Assembly: GCA_946186375.1 (NCBI GenBank)
Contig: CAMHMZ010000023.1
Coordinates: 1 to 37,549 of the forward strand
Source of the DNA: an uncultured Clostridia bacterium
GTDB taxonomy: Bacteria; Bacillota; Clostridia; Oscillospirales; Oscillospiraceae
Direction: 5' to 3'
DNA: 37,549 nt
Shown: positions 7,716-15,318 of the stretch, in pieces
Numbering within the stretch: the stretch's first letter is position 1
Layout: each line of letters opens with the position of its first letter
The notes under the pieces: model-generated
The model's database searches: none
The model's input: only the letters and a program-made list of their open reading frames with translations
What the model was told of the DNA's origin: nothing
Program-made: the position numbers and the translations under genes

Positions 7716-8702
7716 TCAAGCGTAGAGCGCGGCAATGCTGCGGGCCTGCTCCGCCGCGGCGCGGCGCAGGGGCTCGGGCGAGAGGATCTCCGCCTCGGTG
7801 CCGAAGCCGAAGAGCCAGGCGTAGAACTGCGGGCTCACCGCCACCTCCACCGTCACGGTGAAGCGCCCCTCCCCGTCCGGCACGAGCATCACCTCGCGCC
7901 CGAAGCGGTCGACCACGGCCCCGGCCAGATGCTCGGCAAAACGCAGGCGCACGCGCTGCCGCTCGCCGCCGAACATGCCGAACACCTGCTGCGAATACTG
8001 TGACATGTCGAGCCTCCGGAAGGCCTCCACCCCCTCGCGCGGTGTGTCCGTCGCGGAGATCTGCGCCATCTTGTCCACCCGGTAGTGCCGCAGCGAGGCG
8101 GAGGCCGCCTCCCAGGCCAGCATATAATAATTCTCGTCGTCCCAGATGAGGGCGAAGGGGCTCACCTCGTAAAAAGCGCCGCCGCGCCGGTAGCGCCGCT
8201 GCTTGTCGGGCGTGATCTCGTAGTATTTGAAGCGGATCGCGCTGTCGCGGCTGATGGCGCCGGAGATCTCGTCCACATTGTAATAGACGCTCTCGTTCAT
8301 GCTCTTGACGCGCCCGCGCACGTAGACCTGCCGCTCCAGAAGCTGCGCGTCGTACACGCTCGCGAGGCTCTCGAGCTTTTTGATGAGGGCGAGCGTCTTT
8401 TTTTCGGTGACGAATTTGGAGGACTGGATGCTGTCCACGAGGAGCTTGAGCTCGGGCAGCTCGAAGTCGCGGCTGCCGACGTAATAGGTCGTGCTCTGGC
8501 CGCGCTGCTGCACGATGTCCAGCCCGAAGAGGCGCAGCGCCTCCAGATCGTCGTAGACGCTCTTGCGCTCGGCGGAGACGCCGCGGCTCTCGAGCGCGGC
8601 GATCATCTGCGCCACGGTGACGGGGTGCTTTTCGTCGCTCTCCCGGAGGAGATACTGCATCAGATAGAGAAGCTTGAGCTTCTGGTTGGGTCCCTTCGGC
8701 AT
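7716..8702 (-). CDS. WYL-domain transcriptional regulator (YafY/DeoR-like HTH)
   Basis: The 328-aa protein has an N-terminal winged helix (about 5-70; KLKLLYLMQYLL, VTVAQMIAAL, SAERKSVYDDLEAL). A central WYL domain follows (about 135-220; RFKYYEI, YEVSPFALIWDDENYYMLAW, LRHYRVDKM), then a WCX-like C-terminal extension. WYL domains bind nucleic acids or small ligands and regulate many accessory systems. The ATG at 8702 is preferred over an upstream GTG because GGGAGG lies 8 nt before it. The promoter carries a GTCC-N8-GGAC element that recurs 1.4 kb away, making autoregulation a reasonable inference. It is divergent from a 36-aa membrane peptide gene. Confidence 0.9.
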   Translation of the reverse strand: MPKGPNQKLKLLYLMQYLLRESDEKHPVTVAQMIAALESRGVSAERKSVYDDLEALRLFGLDIVQQRGQSTTYYVGSRDFELPELKLLVDSIQSSKFVTEKKTLALIKKLESLASVYDAQLLERQVYVRGRVKSMNESVYYNVDEISGAISRDSAIRFKYYEITPDKQRRYRRGGAFYEVSPFALIWDDENYYMLAWEAASASLRHYRVDKMAQISATDTPREGVEAFRRLDMSQYSQQVFGMFGGERQRVRLRFAEHLAGAVVDRFGREVMLVPDGEGRFTVTVEVAVSPQFYAWLFGFGTEAEILSPEPLRRAAAEQARSIAALYA

Positions 8703-8731
8703 GGTTCGTCCCTCCCGCACGGTGTTTTTTT

Positions 8732-8768
8732 ATTGTAGCACATCCACTGTCCGATAAAAAGGACTTTG
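8732..8768 (-). promoter_or_regulatory. WYL promoter with shared GTCC-N8-GGAC element
   Basis: On the minus strand an extended -10 (TGC-TACAAT, 8732-8737) sits 9 nt downstream of a 22-bp element at 8747-8768. On the plus strand that element reads CTGTCCGATAAA followed by AAGGACTTTG. It covers the -35 region. The same element, with one mismatch and identical spacing to a -10, lies at 10128-10149. Confidence 0.6.
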
Positions 8769-8856
8769 TGAAAAAAAGGCCCGTCCGGCAGTCCGTTTTA
8801 TGGGTCTCGGCCCATGATATCATTATGTCAACTTAAAAACAGAGGAGGAACGACCC

Positions 8857-8967
8857 ATGAAAAACACCGAACCGAGCACCACCAGCACCCCCATCCAGAC
8901 GCTGACCGAGGCGCTGCACCTGGCGGCCGTCCTGTTTGCCCTGGCCCTGATCGCGCTGGGCGTTTAA
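8857..8967 (+). CDS. 36-aa single-pass membrane peptide
   Basis: This small gene has a strong ribosome binding site (AGGAGG, 8 nt before ATG). It encodes a short polar, Thr/Ser-rich N-terminus (MKNTEPSTTSTPIQ) and then a hydrophobic helix (LHLAAVLFALALIALGV) that runs to the stop. It is divergent from the WYL regulator and just upstream of the methyltransferase promoter. No family is recognised. It could be a regulatory membrane peptide, a toxin-like peptide, or a chance frame; the ribosome binding site and helix argue for a real gene. Confidence 0.6.
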   Translation: MKNTEPSTTSTPIQTLTEALHLAAVLFALALIALGV

Positions 8968-8972
8968 AGGAC

Positions 8973-9001
8973 TTGCGCGGCGCGGCAAAGTCGGCTATAC
9001 T
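8973..9001 (+). promoter_or_regulatory. Promoter of the SpoU methyltransferase gene
   Basis: TTGCGC, a 17-nt spacer and TATACT lie 33 bp upstream of the start codon, just after the 36-aa gene stop. Confidence 0.65.
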
Positions 9002-9033
9002 GTTGCCATTCTCTTCAAAAAGGAAGGCGCATC

Positions 9034-9861
9034 ATGCCGCAGGTCATCGAGATCACAGACTTTGCCGCGCCGGAGCTGGACGTTTACGCCCGGCTGACGG
9101 AGGGGCAGCTGAAAAACCGGGCGGATCTCTCCCGGGGGCTCTTCATCGCGGAGAGCCCGAACGTCATCCACCGCGCGCTCGACGCGGGCTATGAGCCGGT
9201 GTCGCTGCTGATGGAGCGGCGGCATGTGGAGGGGCAGGCCCGCGAGATCGTCGCGCGCTGCGAGGGCGTGCCGATCTACGTGTCGGAGCTGCCGGTGCTG
9301 ACGCAGCTGACGGGCTTCCCGCTGACGCGCGGAGTGCTCTGCGCCATGCGGCGGCGGCCGCTTCTGAGCATGGATGCCGTCTGCGCCGGGGCGCGGCGGA
9401 TCGCCGTGCTGGAGAACATCATGAACCCCACGAACCTCGGTGCGATCTTCCGCTCGGCCGCGGCGCTGGGGATGGACGGCGTGCTTTTGACGCCCGCCTG
9501 CTCCGATCCTCTCTACCGCCGTGCCGTGCGCGTGAGCATGGGCACGGTCTTTCAGGTGCCCTGGGCCTTCACGGGCGTAGAGCTCGACAGCTGGCCCGGA
9601 GAGGGGCTGCGGCGGCTGAAGGAGCAGGGCTTTCGGACCCTCGCCATGGCGCTGCGGGACGACTCGCTCTCCGTGGACGATCCGCGCCTGACGGCCGAGG
9701 AAAAGCTCGCCATCGTCCTCGGCACGGAGGGCGACGGTCTGGCCGACGGCACCATCGCCGATTGCGACTACACCGTGCGCATCCCGATGAGCCACGGGGT
9801 GGACTCGCTGAACGTCGCGGCGGCCAGCGCCGTGGCCTTCTGGCAGCTCTCGCGGCGCTGA
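9034..9861 (+). CDS. TrmH/SpoU-family RNA 2'-O-methyltransferase
   Basis: The 275-aa protein shows the three SPOUT motifs in the C-terminal half: NPTNLGAIFRSAAALG (about 130-145), VLGTEGDGLADG (about 228-240) and IPMSHGVDSLNVAAASAVAF (about 250-270). These form the trefoil knot that binds S-adenosylmethionine and the RNA ribose. The N-terminal 100 residues look like a substrate-binding domain (RGLFIAESPNVIHRALDAGY). The family methylates 2'-hydroxyls in rRNA or tRNA; the target here cannot be assigned. The ATG follows an AAGGAAGG ribosome binding site. The gene has its own promoter and terminator and no operon partner. Confidence 0.92.
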   Translation: MPQVIEITDFAAPELDVYARLTEGQLKNRADLSRGLFIAESPNVIHRALDAGYEPVSLLMERRHVEGQAREIVARCEGVPIYVSELPVLTQLTGFPLTRGVLCAMRRRPLLSMDAVCAGARRIAVLENIMNPTNLGAIFRSAAALGMDGVLLTPACSDPLYRRAVRVSMGTVFQVPWAFTGVELDSWPGEGLRRLKEQGFRTLAMALRDDSLSVDDPRLTAEEKLAIVLGTEGDGLADGTIADCDYTVRIPMSHGVDSLNVAAASAVAFWQLSRR

Positions 9862-9867
9862 TACACA

Positions 9868-9915
9868 GACAGTCCCGGCTGTGAAGTAAGCTTCACAGCC
9901 GGGACTGTCAGTTTT
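9868..9915 (+). terminator. Intrinsic terminator of the methyltransferase gene
   Basis: A 19-bp perfect stem (9868-9886 and 9891-9909, loop TAAG) is followed by AGTTTTTAG. It starts 6 bp after the stop codon. Confidence 0.9.
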
Positions 9916-9951
9916 TAGTTTATAGTTTAAAGTTTTTAGCACCGGAGGCTT

Positions 9952-10056
9952 TTACCGATCCTGCATCATTTCAAGGTATTCGCTCTCCGAGGCGAAGAGG
10001 AGATAGCGCCCCTCCACCAGTCCGTAGTACCCGCTCGCCGTAAAATATCCGCGCAT
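9952..10056 (-). CDS. 34-aa small protein (Clostridia-type YxLFASExEY peptide)
   Basis: The minus strand has an AAGGAGC ribosome binding site, then ATG and a 34-codon frame ending TAA. The peptide begins MRGYFTASGYYGLVEGRY and continues with LLFASESEYLEMM. It is rich in aromatic and acidic residues, soluble in character, with no signal or membrane segment. From memory, similar tiny proteins with a GLVxGRYxLFASExEY core occur in Clostridia, but I cannot verify this here. Its promoter carries the same 22-bp element as the WYL regulator promoter. It is divergent from the D,D-carboxypeptidase gene. Function unknown. Confidence 0.65.
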   Translation of the reverse strand: MRGYFTASGYYGLVEGRYLLFASESEYLEMMQDR

Positions 10057-10112
10057 GCCGCCGCTCCTTTCCGCGTCCTTCGACGCCCGCCTGCTTCCTG
10101 CTTTCTGAGTAC

Positions 10113-10149
10113 AGTATAGGCTTTCGGCTGTCCGATAAACAGGACTTTG
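10113..10149 (-). promoter_or_regulatory. Promoter of the 34-aa peptide with second copy of the GTCC-N8-GGAC element
   Basis: The minus-strand -10 TATACT (10113-10118) is 9 nt from the 22-bp element (10128-10149; plus strand CTGTCCGATAAA followed by CAGGACTTTG). Spacing and orientation match the WYL promoter exactly. The element also lies 9 bp upstream of the -35 of the oppositely oriented carboxypeptidase promoter. Confidence 0.6.
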
Positions 10150-10158
10150 GGCTGCGGC

Positions 10159-10187
10159 TTGCGAAAATGCGGCACAGGCGGTATAAT
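10159..10187 (+). promoter_or_regulatory. Promoter of the D,D-carboxypeptidase gene
   Basis: TTGCGA, a 17-nt spacer and a perfect TATAAT, 28 bp upstream of the start codon. Confidence 0.75.
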
Positions 10188-10215
10188 AGGAGCATCAAGG
10201 AAAGGCGGTGGCCTT

Positions 10216-11565
10216 ATGAGCTTTCTGAAAAGACTGGCGGCCGGGCTTCTGTGCCTGGCGCTGCTGCTGAGCGTGACAGGCGCGGCGCTGGCGGCCGGCG
10301 CGCCGGCGGTCATCGATATCGGCGTGAGCGTGGACGGCCGGGACGGGATGCTGCGCGCCTTTGAGGACGCCTATCCCGGCAACTACTATGTCTCGCTGAC
10401 GGATCTGGCGGCGCTGCTGCGCGGCACGCCGCGGCAGTTCCGCTTTGCCTATGACGAGGGCTCGGCCGCCTTCCGCGTGACGCCGGGCCAGGCCCCGGCG
10501 GCCGACGCGGCGCAGGCCGGGCGCGTCTCGGCGGACGCGGTGAGTCTGGCGATCTCGCGCAACCGTCTTTTGGTCGACGACAGCGAGCGCCGCTACTACA
10601 CTTACCGCAGCGGCAGCGACCTCTTCATGAGCGTGGCGGACGTGCAGCTCATGCTGGATCTGAACGCGGACTTTGACGGTGAAGGCCGCCTCTGCCTGAG
10701 CACCGACCGGCCTTTCTCCCCCGACGTCGCGGCGCTGAAGGCCGAGGGCTATTTTGACATCTTCAACAGCGTGCTCGTGGGTGACGCGGACACGGGCGAG
10801 GTGCTCTTCTCCGCTTCCTCGGGCCGGGCCTTCCCGGTGGCGAGCCTCAGTAAGCTCATGACCTATCTGCTCGTCAGCGAGGCCGTCCGGGACGGGCGCG
10901 TCGGTGCGGACGACCTGGTGACCATCTCGCAGGAGGCCGCGCGCATTTCCCGCTCGGAGGACGGCACCGTCGGCATGGGTCTGAGCGCGAACAGCGTCTA
11001 TCCCCTGTCCGAGCTTCTGGGCGTGATGTTGGTCGCCTCGAGCAACGAGGCCGCGCAGGCCCTGGCCGAGCACGTCGCCGGAGACGCGGATACCTTCGTC
11101 GGCATGATGAACGACCGGGCCGATCAGCTGGGCTTGCGCTTTACGCACTTTTATACGCCGAGCGGCCTGCCCTCCTACAGCCGCCGCGGCCTGCCCGCCA
11201 AGCTGCAGAACCGCATGAGCGCGATGGATCTCTTCCGCCTCAGCCAGTACCTGCTGGTCTATTTTCCCGAGATCACCGAGATCACCTCGCAAAAGCGCGT
11301 GAAATTCGAGGCGCTGCAGTACGAGACCTATAACTCCAACCCGCTGCTGTTCAACCTCGAGGGCGTCAACGGGCTCAAGACGGGCTCGACCAACAAGGCG
11401 GGCTACTGTCTCGTCGCCTCCCTGCCGGTCACGGTGGGCGAGCAGACTCACACGCTCGTGGTCGTGGTGCTCGGCTCCGAGGCGGCCGGGCCGCGCGGAC
11501 AGGCGGCGGAGCTGCTGCTGCGCTGGGCGCGCGATCACTGTCTCGCCAACGGCTTCGGCACGTGA
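10216..11565 (+). CDS. Secreted serine-type D-alanyl-D-alanine carboxypeptidase (peptidase S11, PBP5/DacF class)
   Basis: The 449-aa protein starts at ATG 10216, directly before a signal peptide (FLKRLAAGLLCLALLLSVTGAALA); the upstream in-frame ATG at 10147 overlaps the promoter. Residues about 30-165 form a beta-rich domain (YYVSLTDLAALLRG, LFMSVADVQLMLDL) like copper-amine-oxidase-N stalk domains. The S11 catalytic domain follows, with SxxK at Ser210-Lys213 (ASLSKLMT), SxN at Ser275-Asn277 and KTG at 388-390 (LKTGSTNKAGY). It would trim the terminal D-Ala from peptidoglycan stem peptides outside the membrane. The usual PBP5 C-terminal domain and amphipathic membrane anchor are absent, so it may be released or held by the N-terminal domain. 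Confidence 0.93.
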   Translation: MSFLKRLAAGLLCLALLLSVTGAALAAGAPAVIDIGVSVDGRDGMLRAFEDAYPGNYYVSLTDLAALLRGTPRQFRFAYDEGSAAFRVTPGQAPAADAAQAGRVSADAVSLAISRNRLLVDDSERRYYTYRSGSDLFMSVADVQLMLDLNADFDGEGRLCLSTDRPFSPDVAALKAEGYFDIFNSVLVGDADTGEVLFSASSGRAFPVASLSKLMTYLLVSEAVRDGRVGADDLVTISQEAARISRSEDGTVGMGLSANSVYPLSELLGVMLVASSNEAAQALAEHVAGDADTFVGMMNDRADQLGLRFTHFYTPSGLPSYSRRGLPAKLQNRMSAMDLFRLSQYLLVYFPEITEITSQKRVKFEALQYETYNSNPLLFNLEGVNGLKTGSTNKAGYCLVASLPVTVGEQTHTLVVVVLGSEAAGPRGQAAELLLRWARDHCLANGFGT

Positions 11566-11573
11566 CTATATTC

Positions 11574-11790
11574 AGTTTTTAGTTTTCAGTTTTTAGTTTA
11601 TAGAAAGAGAACGGGGATTTAGCGCTGAGTTTATAATGAAGCCGTAGGGGCGGCTATCAGCCGCCCGCGGACACGGTACTGGTTTGACGGGCGGCTGATA
11701 GCCGCCCCTACAACGCGAACGTCAATTTCCTCGCGCTATCCTTCGTTCTTCTTCATTCCGAACCGAACTCCGCATTCCGAATTTTTAGCT
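11574..11790. repeat. Intergenic mosaic: recurring tail sequence split by a 68-bp GTAGGGGC palindromic element
   Basis: The 423-bp gap to the next gene has no gene. TTCAGTTTTTAGTTTTCAG-type repeats (11574-11601) and AACGGGGATTTAGCG are followed by a 68-bp near-palindrome at 11644-11711 (GTAGGGGCGGCTATCAGCCG ... GATAGCCGCCCCTAC). Then come GTCAATTTCC, a GAAG/CGTTC segment, and CATTCCGAACCGAACTCCGC. The 68-bp element recurs exactly in reverse complement at 15598-15665. Confidence 0.75.
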
Positions 11791-11807
11791 AACTTCTTAT
11801 TTGCGAT

Positions 11808-11839
11808 AAAAAAGCAGACGGTTTTCCGTCTGCTTTTTT
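11808..11839. terminator. Bidirectional intrinsic terminator
   Basis: AAAAAAGCAGACGG, loop TTTT, CCGTCTGCTTTTTT. It can serve both the carboxypeptidase (plus) and the decarboxylase operon (minus). Nothing recognisable was found between it and 11989. Confidence 0.9.
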
Positions 11840-11988
11840 ATTGCTATACTTCTTCTCTCGTCTCTCGCGGCAAAGCCCAGCGGAGCGGGTTTGTCGCGAC
11901 TGAGGAAGAAGGAGGGAGCGGATGCAGAGCTTTCACGGCTCTTTCGCAAACCGTGGAAGCGGCGCGGAGCGAGCTTCTTCTGACGTCG

Positions 11989-13176
11989 TTATCCGCCGAA
12001 TACCGCCAGCAGGAAGCCCGCGGCGACGGCCGAGCCGATGACGCCGGCCACGTTCGGGCCCATGGCGTGCATCAGAAGGAAGTTCGAGGGGTTGGCCCGT
12101 GCGCCCTCCATCTGGCTGACGCGAGCGGCCATCGGCACCGCCGACACGCCGGCCGAGCCGATGAGGGGGTTGATCTTGCCGCCGGAGAGCTTGTACATGA
12201 GCTTTCCGAGCAGCAGGCCGCCGATGGTGGCAAACTCAAAGGCGATGAGGCCCAGCAGGATGATAAACAGGGTGCGCGGGTTGAGGAAGCGGTCGGCCAC
12301 GGCGGTGGCGCCCACGGAGGTGGACAGGAAGATCGTGACGATGTTCATGAGGGCGTTCTGCGCCGTGTCGGAAAGGCGGTCGGTCAGGCCGCTCTCCTTG
12401 AAGAGGTTTCCGAGCATCAGGCAGCCCAGCAGCGGCGCCACGGAGGGCAGCAGCAGGCAGACGAAGATGGTGACGATGATCGGGAAGAGGATCTTCTGCT
12501 TTTTGCTGACGGGGCGAAGCTGCTCCATCTTGGTCTCGCGCTCCTCCTTGGTGGTCAGCAGGCGCATCACGGGCGGCTGGATCAGCGGGATGAGCGCCAT
12601 GTAGGAGTAAGCTGCGATGGCGATGGGCGCCAGATAGTCCGGCGCGAGCTTCGAGGTCAGCCAGATGGCCGTGGGGCCGTCCGCGCCGCCGATGATGCCG
12701 ATGGAGGCCGCGACGTTCGGGTCGAAGCCGAAGATGCCGATGGCCATCAGAAAGGCCGCGAAAATGCCGAGCTGCGCCGCCGCGCCCAGCAGCAGCGACT
12801 TGGGGTTTGCCAGCAGAGGGCCGAAGTCCGTCATGGCGCCGACGCCCATGAAGATGAGCGAGGGATAGAGCCCGGACTTGACGCCGATATAGAGGATGTC
12901 GAGCAATCCGCCGTCATGGATGATGTCCGTCAGCCGGAGCTGCCCGGCGATATAGGCGTCCCAGAGCTCGGGGTGATACATGTTGGAGCCGGGGAGGTTC
13001 GTCAAAAGCATGCCAAAGGCGATGCCGACGAGCAGCAGCGGCTCGAACTTTTTCACGAGGCCCAGGTAGAGCAGCACGCAGGCGATGACGATCATGACGA
13101 GCTGACGCCAGCTGAAGGCCAGCATGTAGAAGCCGGAGGTCTGGGCCAGACGGCCCAGCGTGTCCACAATACTCAT
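11989..13176 (-). CDS. oadB: Na+-translocating decarboxylase, beta subunit (OadB/GcdB/MmdB family)
   Basis: The 395-aa polytopic membrane protein has about nine to eleven hydrophobic segments. It carries the family signatures GIIGGADGPTAIWLTSKLAP (the conserved Asp implicated in Na+ binding), NPLIGSAGVSAVPMAARVSQ and MHAMGPNVAGVIGSAVAAG. In this family the beta subunit decarboxylates carboxybiotin and couples this to Na+ export. It is the last gene of the operon, 11 bp after the biotin carrier gene, with GAGGGAG before the ATG. Subunit identity is certain. The substrate (oxaloacetate, methylmalonyl-CoA or glutaconyl-CoA) is set by the alpha subunit, which here is of the oxaloacetate type. Confidence 0.95.
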   Translation of the reverse strand: MSIVDTLGRLAQTSGFYMLAFSWRQLVMIVIACVLLYLGLVKKFEPLLLVGIAFGMLLTNLPGSNMYHPELWDAYIAGQLRLTDIIHDGGLLDILYIGVKSGLYPSLIFMGVGAMTDFGPLLANPKSLLLGAAAQLGIFAAFLMAIGIFGFDPNVAASIGIIGGADGPTAIWLTSKLAPDYLAPIAIAAYSYMALIPLIQPPVMRLLTTKEERETKMEQLRPVSKKQKILFPIIVTIFVCLLLPSVAPLLGCLMLGNLFKESGLTDRLSDTAQNALMNIVTIFLSTSVGATAVADRFLNPRTLFIILLGLIAFEFATIGGLLLGKLMYKLSGGKINPLIGSAGVSAVPMAARVSQMEGARANPSNFLLMHAMGPNVAGVIGSAVAAGFLLAVFGG

Positions 13177-13187
13177 ACGCCGCTCCC

Positions 13188-13580
13188 TCAGATCACGAGC
13201 AGCGTGTCGCCGGTGGCGACGACGGCGCCCTTGTCGGCCACGATCTGTCTGACGACGCCGTCACAGGGGGCGGCGATCTCGTTCTCCATCTTCATGGCCT
13301 CCACGATGACCAGCACGTCGCCGGCCTTGACGGCCTGGCCGACGCTGACCTTCACGCTCAGCACATTGCCGGGCAGCGGGGAGGGCACGACCGTACCGGC
13401 CGCGACAGGGGCGGCCGCGGCGGGCGCGGGAGCGGCGGCGACAGGGGCGGGTGCGGCAGCGGGCGCCGCGGGGACGGAGGGCACGGGCGCCTTGGCCTCG
13501 TATTCGTCGAGGACCATGGCCTCGCCGCGCTCGACGACGATCTCATAGATTTTGCCCTGCAGAGTGATCTTATATTTCAT
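13188..13580 (-). CDS. Biotin carboxyl carrier protein of the decarboxylase complex
   Basis: The 130-aa protein has a short N-terminal segment (MKYKITLQGKIYEIVVERGE), a flexible Ala/Pro linker (about 31-62) and a C-terminal biotinyl domain (about 65-130). The biotinylated Lys97 is in the canonical EAMKMEN motif. It shuttles carboxybiotin from the alpha subunit to the membrane beta subunit. It is encoded separately because the alpha subunit lacks a biotin domain. An AAAGGAG ribosome binding site lies 9 nt before the ATG. The gene follows the gamma subunit by 3 bp and precedes beta by 11 bp. Confidence 0.95.
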   Translation of the reverse strand: MKYKITLQGKIYEIVVERGEAMVLDEYEAKAPVPSVPAAPAAAPAPVAAAPAPAAAAPVAAGTVVPSPLPGNVLSVKVSVGQAVKAGDVLVIVEAMKMENEIAAPCDGVVRQIVADKGAVVATGDTLLVI

Positions 13581-13583
13581 CGG

Positions 13584-13913
13584 TCAATTCTCCTTTACTT
13601 CGCGGATGGAGATGAAGCGCAACTCGTTGAGCGGAGCCTGCATCTCGTCGGCCACGATGGCCATGAGCATGGCGGCGGTGCGGGGATCGGTGTCGTAGAG
13701 CTTCACCTCGCCCGCGGTGCCGGGGGCGAGGGGCCTGTCCGCCGGGGCCGGAGCCGGGGCGGCGGCCGGAGCCGCGGCGGCGGGGGCGGCTCTGCGCTCG
13801 GCGCGGTCGCCCACGGCGGTCATGATCTTGATGATGCACATCAGAAGCACCAGCGCGAAGAAGACCACGGCCATGCCCGCGAGGGAATAGAGCAGCGCGT
13901 CCAGAAAGCTCAT
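13584..13913 (-). CDS. oadG: Na+-translocating decarboxylase, gamma subunit (OadG family)
   Basis: The 109-aa protein has one N-terminal transmembrane helix (LLYSLAGMAVVFFALVLLMC), an Ala/Pro-rich linker and a conserved-looking C-terminal stretch (DPRTAAMLMAIVADEMQAPL, then NELRFISIREV). The OadG family holds alpha to the membrane-embedded beta subunit and binds a structural metal in some members. The ATG has GGAGGG 7 nt upstream. It lies 3 bp from each neighbour, so co-translation is likely. Confidence 0.9.
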   Translation of the reverse strand: MSFLDALLYSLAGMAVVFFALVLLMCIIKIMTAVGDRAERRAAPAAAAPAAAPAPAPADRPLAPGTAGEVKLYDTDPRTAAMLMAIVADEMQAPLNELRFISIREVKEN

Positions 13914-13916
13914 GTC

Positions 13917-15302
13917 TCAGCCCTCCACCGCTTCGATGCTGTAGCGGCAGCGCTTTTCCTCGGCCGCGGTGCGCGCGGCGAAGAACTTCTCGGCCACGGG
14001 CGGGAAGGCGATGTAGCTCAGCACATCCTCCTCGCAGCGGGCGGTGTCGCCCAGCGCGGCCTCGGCCTTCTCGAAGGTGTCACTCGGCAGCGTGGCGGCA
14101 AAGCGCCCCTCGACGGGCTTCTCGCCGTTCAGGATCTTGGCGCGCACGGCCTCGTCGATCGGGGCGGGCGTGCGGCCGTATTCGCCGCGGCAGTAGGCGC
14201 GCATCTCGGCGCCGACGTTCTTGTAGCGCTCGCCGCTCAGGACGTTCTGCACGGCCTGCGTGCCCACAAGCTGGCTCGTCGGCGTGACGAGGGGAGGATA
14301 CCCCATGTCGGCGCGCACCTTCGGCGTCTCGGCCAGGGCCTCGTCGAATTTATCCAGCGCGCCGAGGGTCTTGAGCTGGCTGAGCAGGTTCGAGAGCATG
14401 CCGCCGGGGATCTGGTAGTTGAGGCACTGGGTATCGGTGGCCATGGAGATGGGGTTGAGCGTTCCGTCGGCCAGGAAACCGGCGCGGATGGGCTTGAAGA
14501 AATCCGCCATCTTCACAAGCGCCTCGCCGTTGAGGCCCGTCTCGTAACCGAGCTCGCGCAGCGTGTAGTCGAGCGTCTCGGTCGCGGGCTGGCTGGTGCC
14601 GCCGGAGAAGGGCGAGATGGCCGTGTCGATCACGTCGGCCCCGGCCTCGACCGCCTTGAGGTAGGTCATGAAGGCCAGGCCCGTCGTGCTGTGCGTGTGC
14701 ACGACGACCGGCAGGTCGACCGCGTCCTTGATGGCCGAGACGAGGTCGTAGGCGGCCTTCGGGGAGAGGATGCCCGCCATGTCCTTGATGCAGATGGTGG
14801 ACACGCCCATGCTCTTGAGCTCCCTGACCATCTCGACGTATTTTTCCAGCGTATGCACGGGGCTTATCGTATAGGAGATGGCGCCGGAGGCGATGGCGCC
14901 GTTTTTGACCGTCTCCTCCACGGCGACGCGGAGGTTCTGCGTGTCGTTGAGGGCGTCGAAGATGCGGATGATGTCGATCCCGTTTTTGATCGAGGCGCGC
15001 ACGAAGCGGCGCACGATGTCGTCGGGGTAGTGCTTGTAGCCAAGGATGTTCTGCCCGCGCAGGAGCATCTGCAGCTTCGTGTTGGGCATGGCGGCGCGGA
15101 TCTTGCGCAGCCGTTCCCAGGGGTCCTCGTTCAGAAAGCGCAGGCAGACATCAAAGGTGGCGCCGCCCCAGCATTCGACCGAGTAAAAGCCCGCTTTATC
15201 GATCGTCTCGAGGATGGGGGCAAACTGCTCGTAGGTCATGCGCGTGGCGACGAGCGACTGCCCGGCGTCGCGCAGGACCGTTTCCGTGAATTGAACTTTC
15301 AT
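13917..15302 (-). CDS. oadA: Oxaloacetate decarboxylase-type carboxyltransferase, alpha subunit
   Basis: The 461-aa protein is an HMG-CoA-lyase-like TIM barrel followed by the PYC_OADA domain. It shows the metal and biotin site: Asp12 (TVLRDAGQSL), Lys173 (ICIKDMAG, normally carbamylated) and His202/His204 (VHTHSTTG). It also has IRIFDALND and PGGMLSNLLSQL. It moves the carboxyl group of oxaloacetate to biotin, giving pyruvate. It lacks the biotin domain found at the C-terminus of longer (~590 aa) OadA proteins, and the separate carrier gene compensates. Oxaloacetate is favoured as substrate, but a PycB-type role cannot be excluded. First gene of the operon, with GGAGG before the ATG. Confidence 0.93.
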   Translation of the reverse strand: MKVQFTETVLRDAGQSLVATRMTYEQFAPILETIDKAGFYSVECWGGATFDVCLRFLNEDPWERLRKIRAAMPNTKLQMLLRGQNILGYKHYPDDIVRRFVRASIKNGIDIIRIFDALNDTQNLRVAVEETVKNGAIASGAISYTISPVHTLEKYVEMVRELKSMGVSTICIKDMAGILSPKAAYDLVSAIKDAVDLPVVVHTHSTTGLAFMTYLKAVEAGADVIDTAISPFSGGTSQPATETLDYTLRELGYETGLNGEALVKMADFFKPIRAGFLADGTLNPISMATDTQCLNYQIPGGMLSNLLSQLKTLGALDKFDEALAETPKVRADMGYPPLVTPTSQLVGTQAVQNVLSGERYKNVGAEMRAYCRGEYGRTPAPIDEAVRAKILNGEKPVEGRFAATLPSDTFEKAEAALGDTARCEEDVLSYIAFPPVAEKFFAARTAAEEKRCRYSIEAVEG

Positions 15303-15318
15303 AGCCTTCCTCCCGTTC

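Noticed and set aside
7640-7735. N-terminal extension of the CAP protein
   Set aside because: It would precede the signal peptide, span the promoter and overlap the WYL gene end; the ATG at 7639 has a good ribosome binding site.
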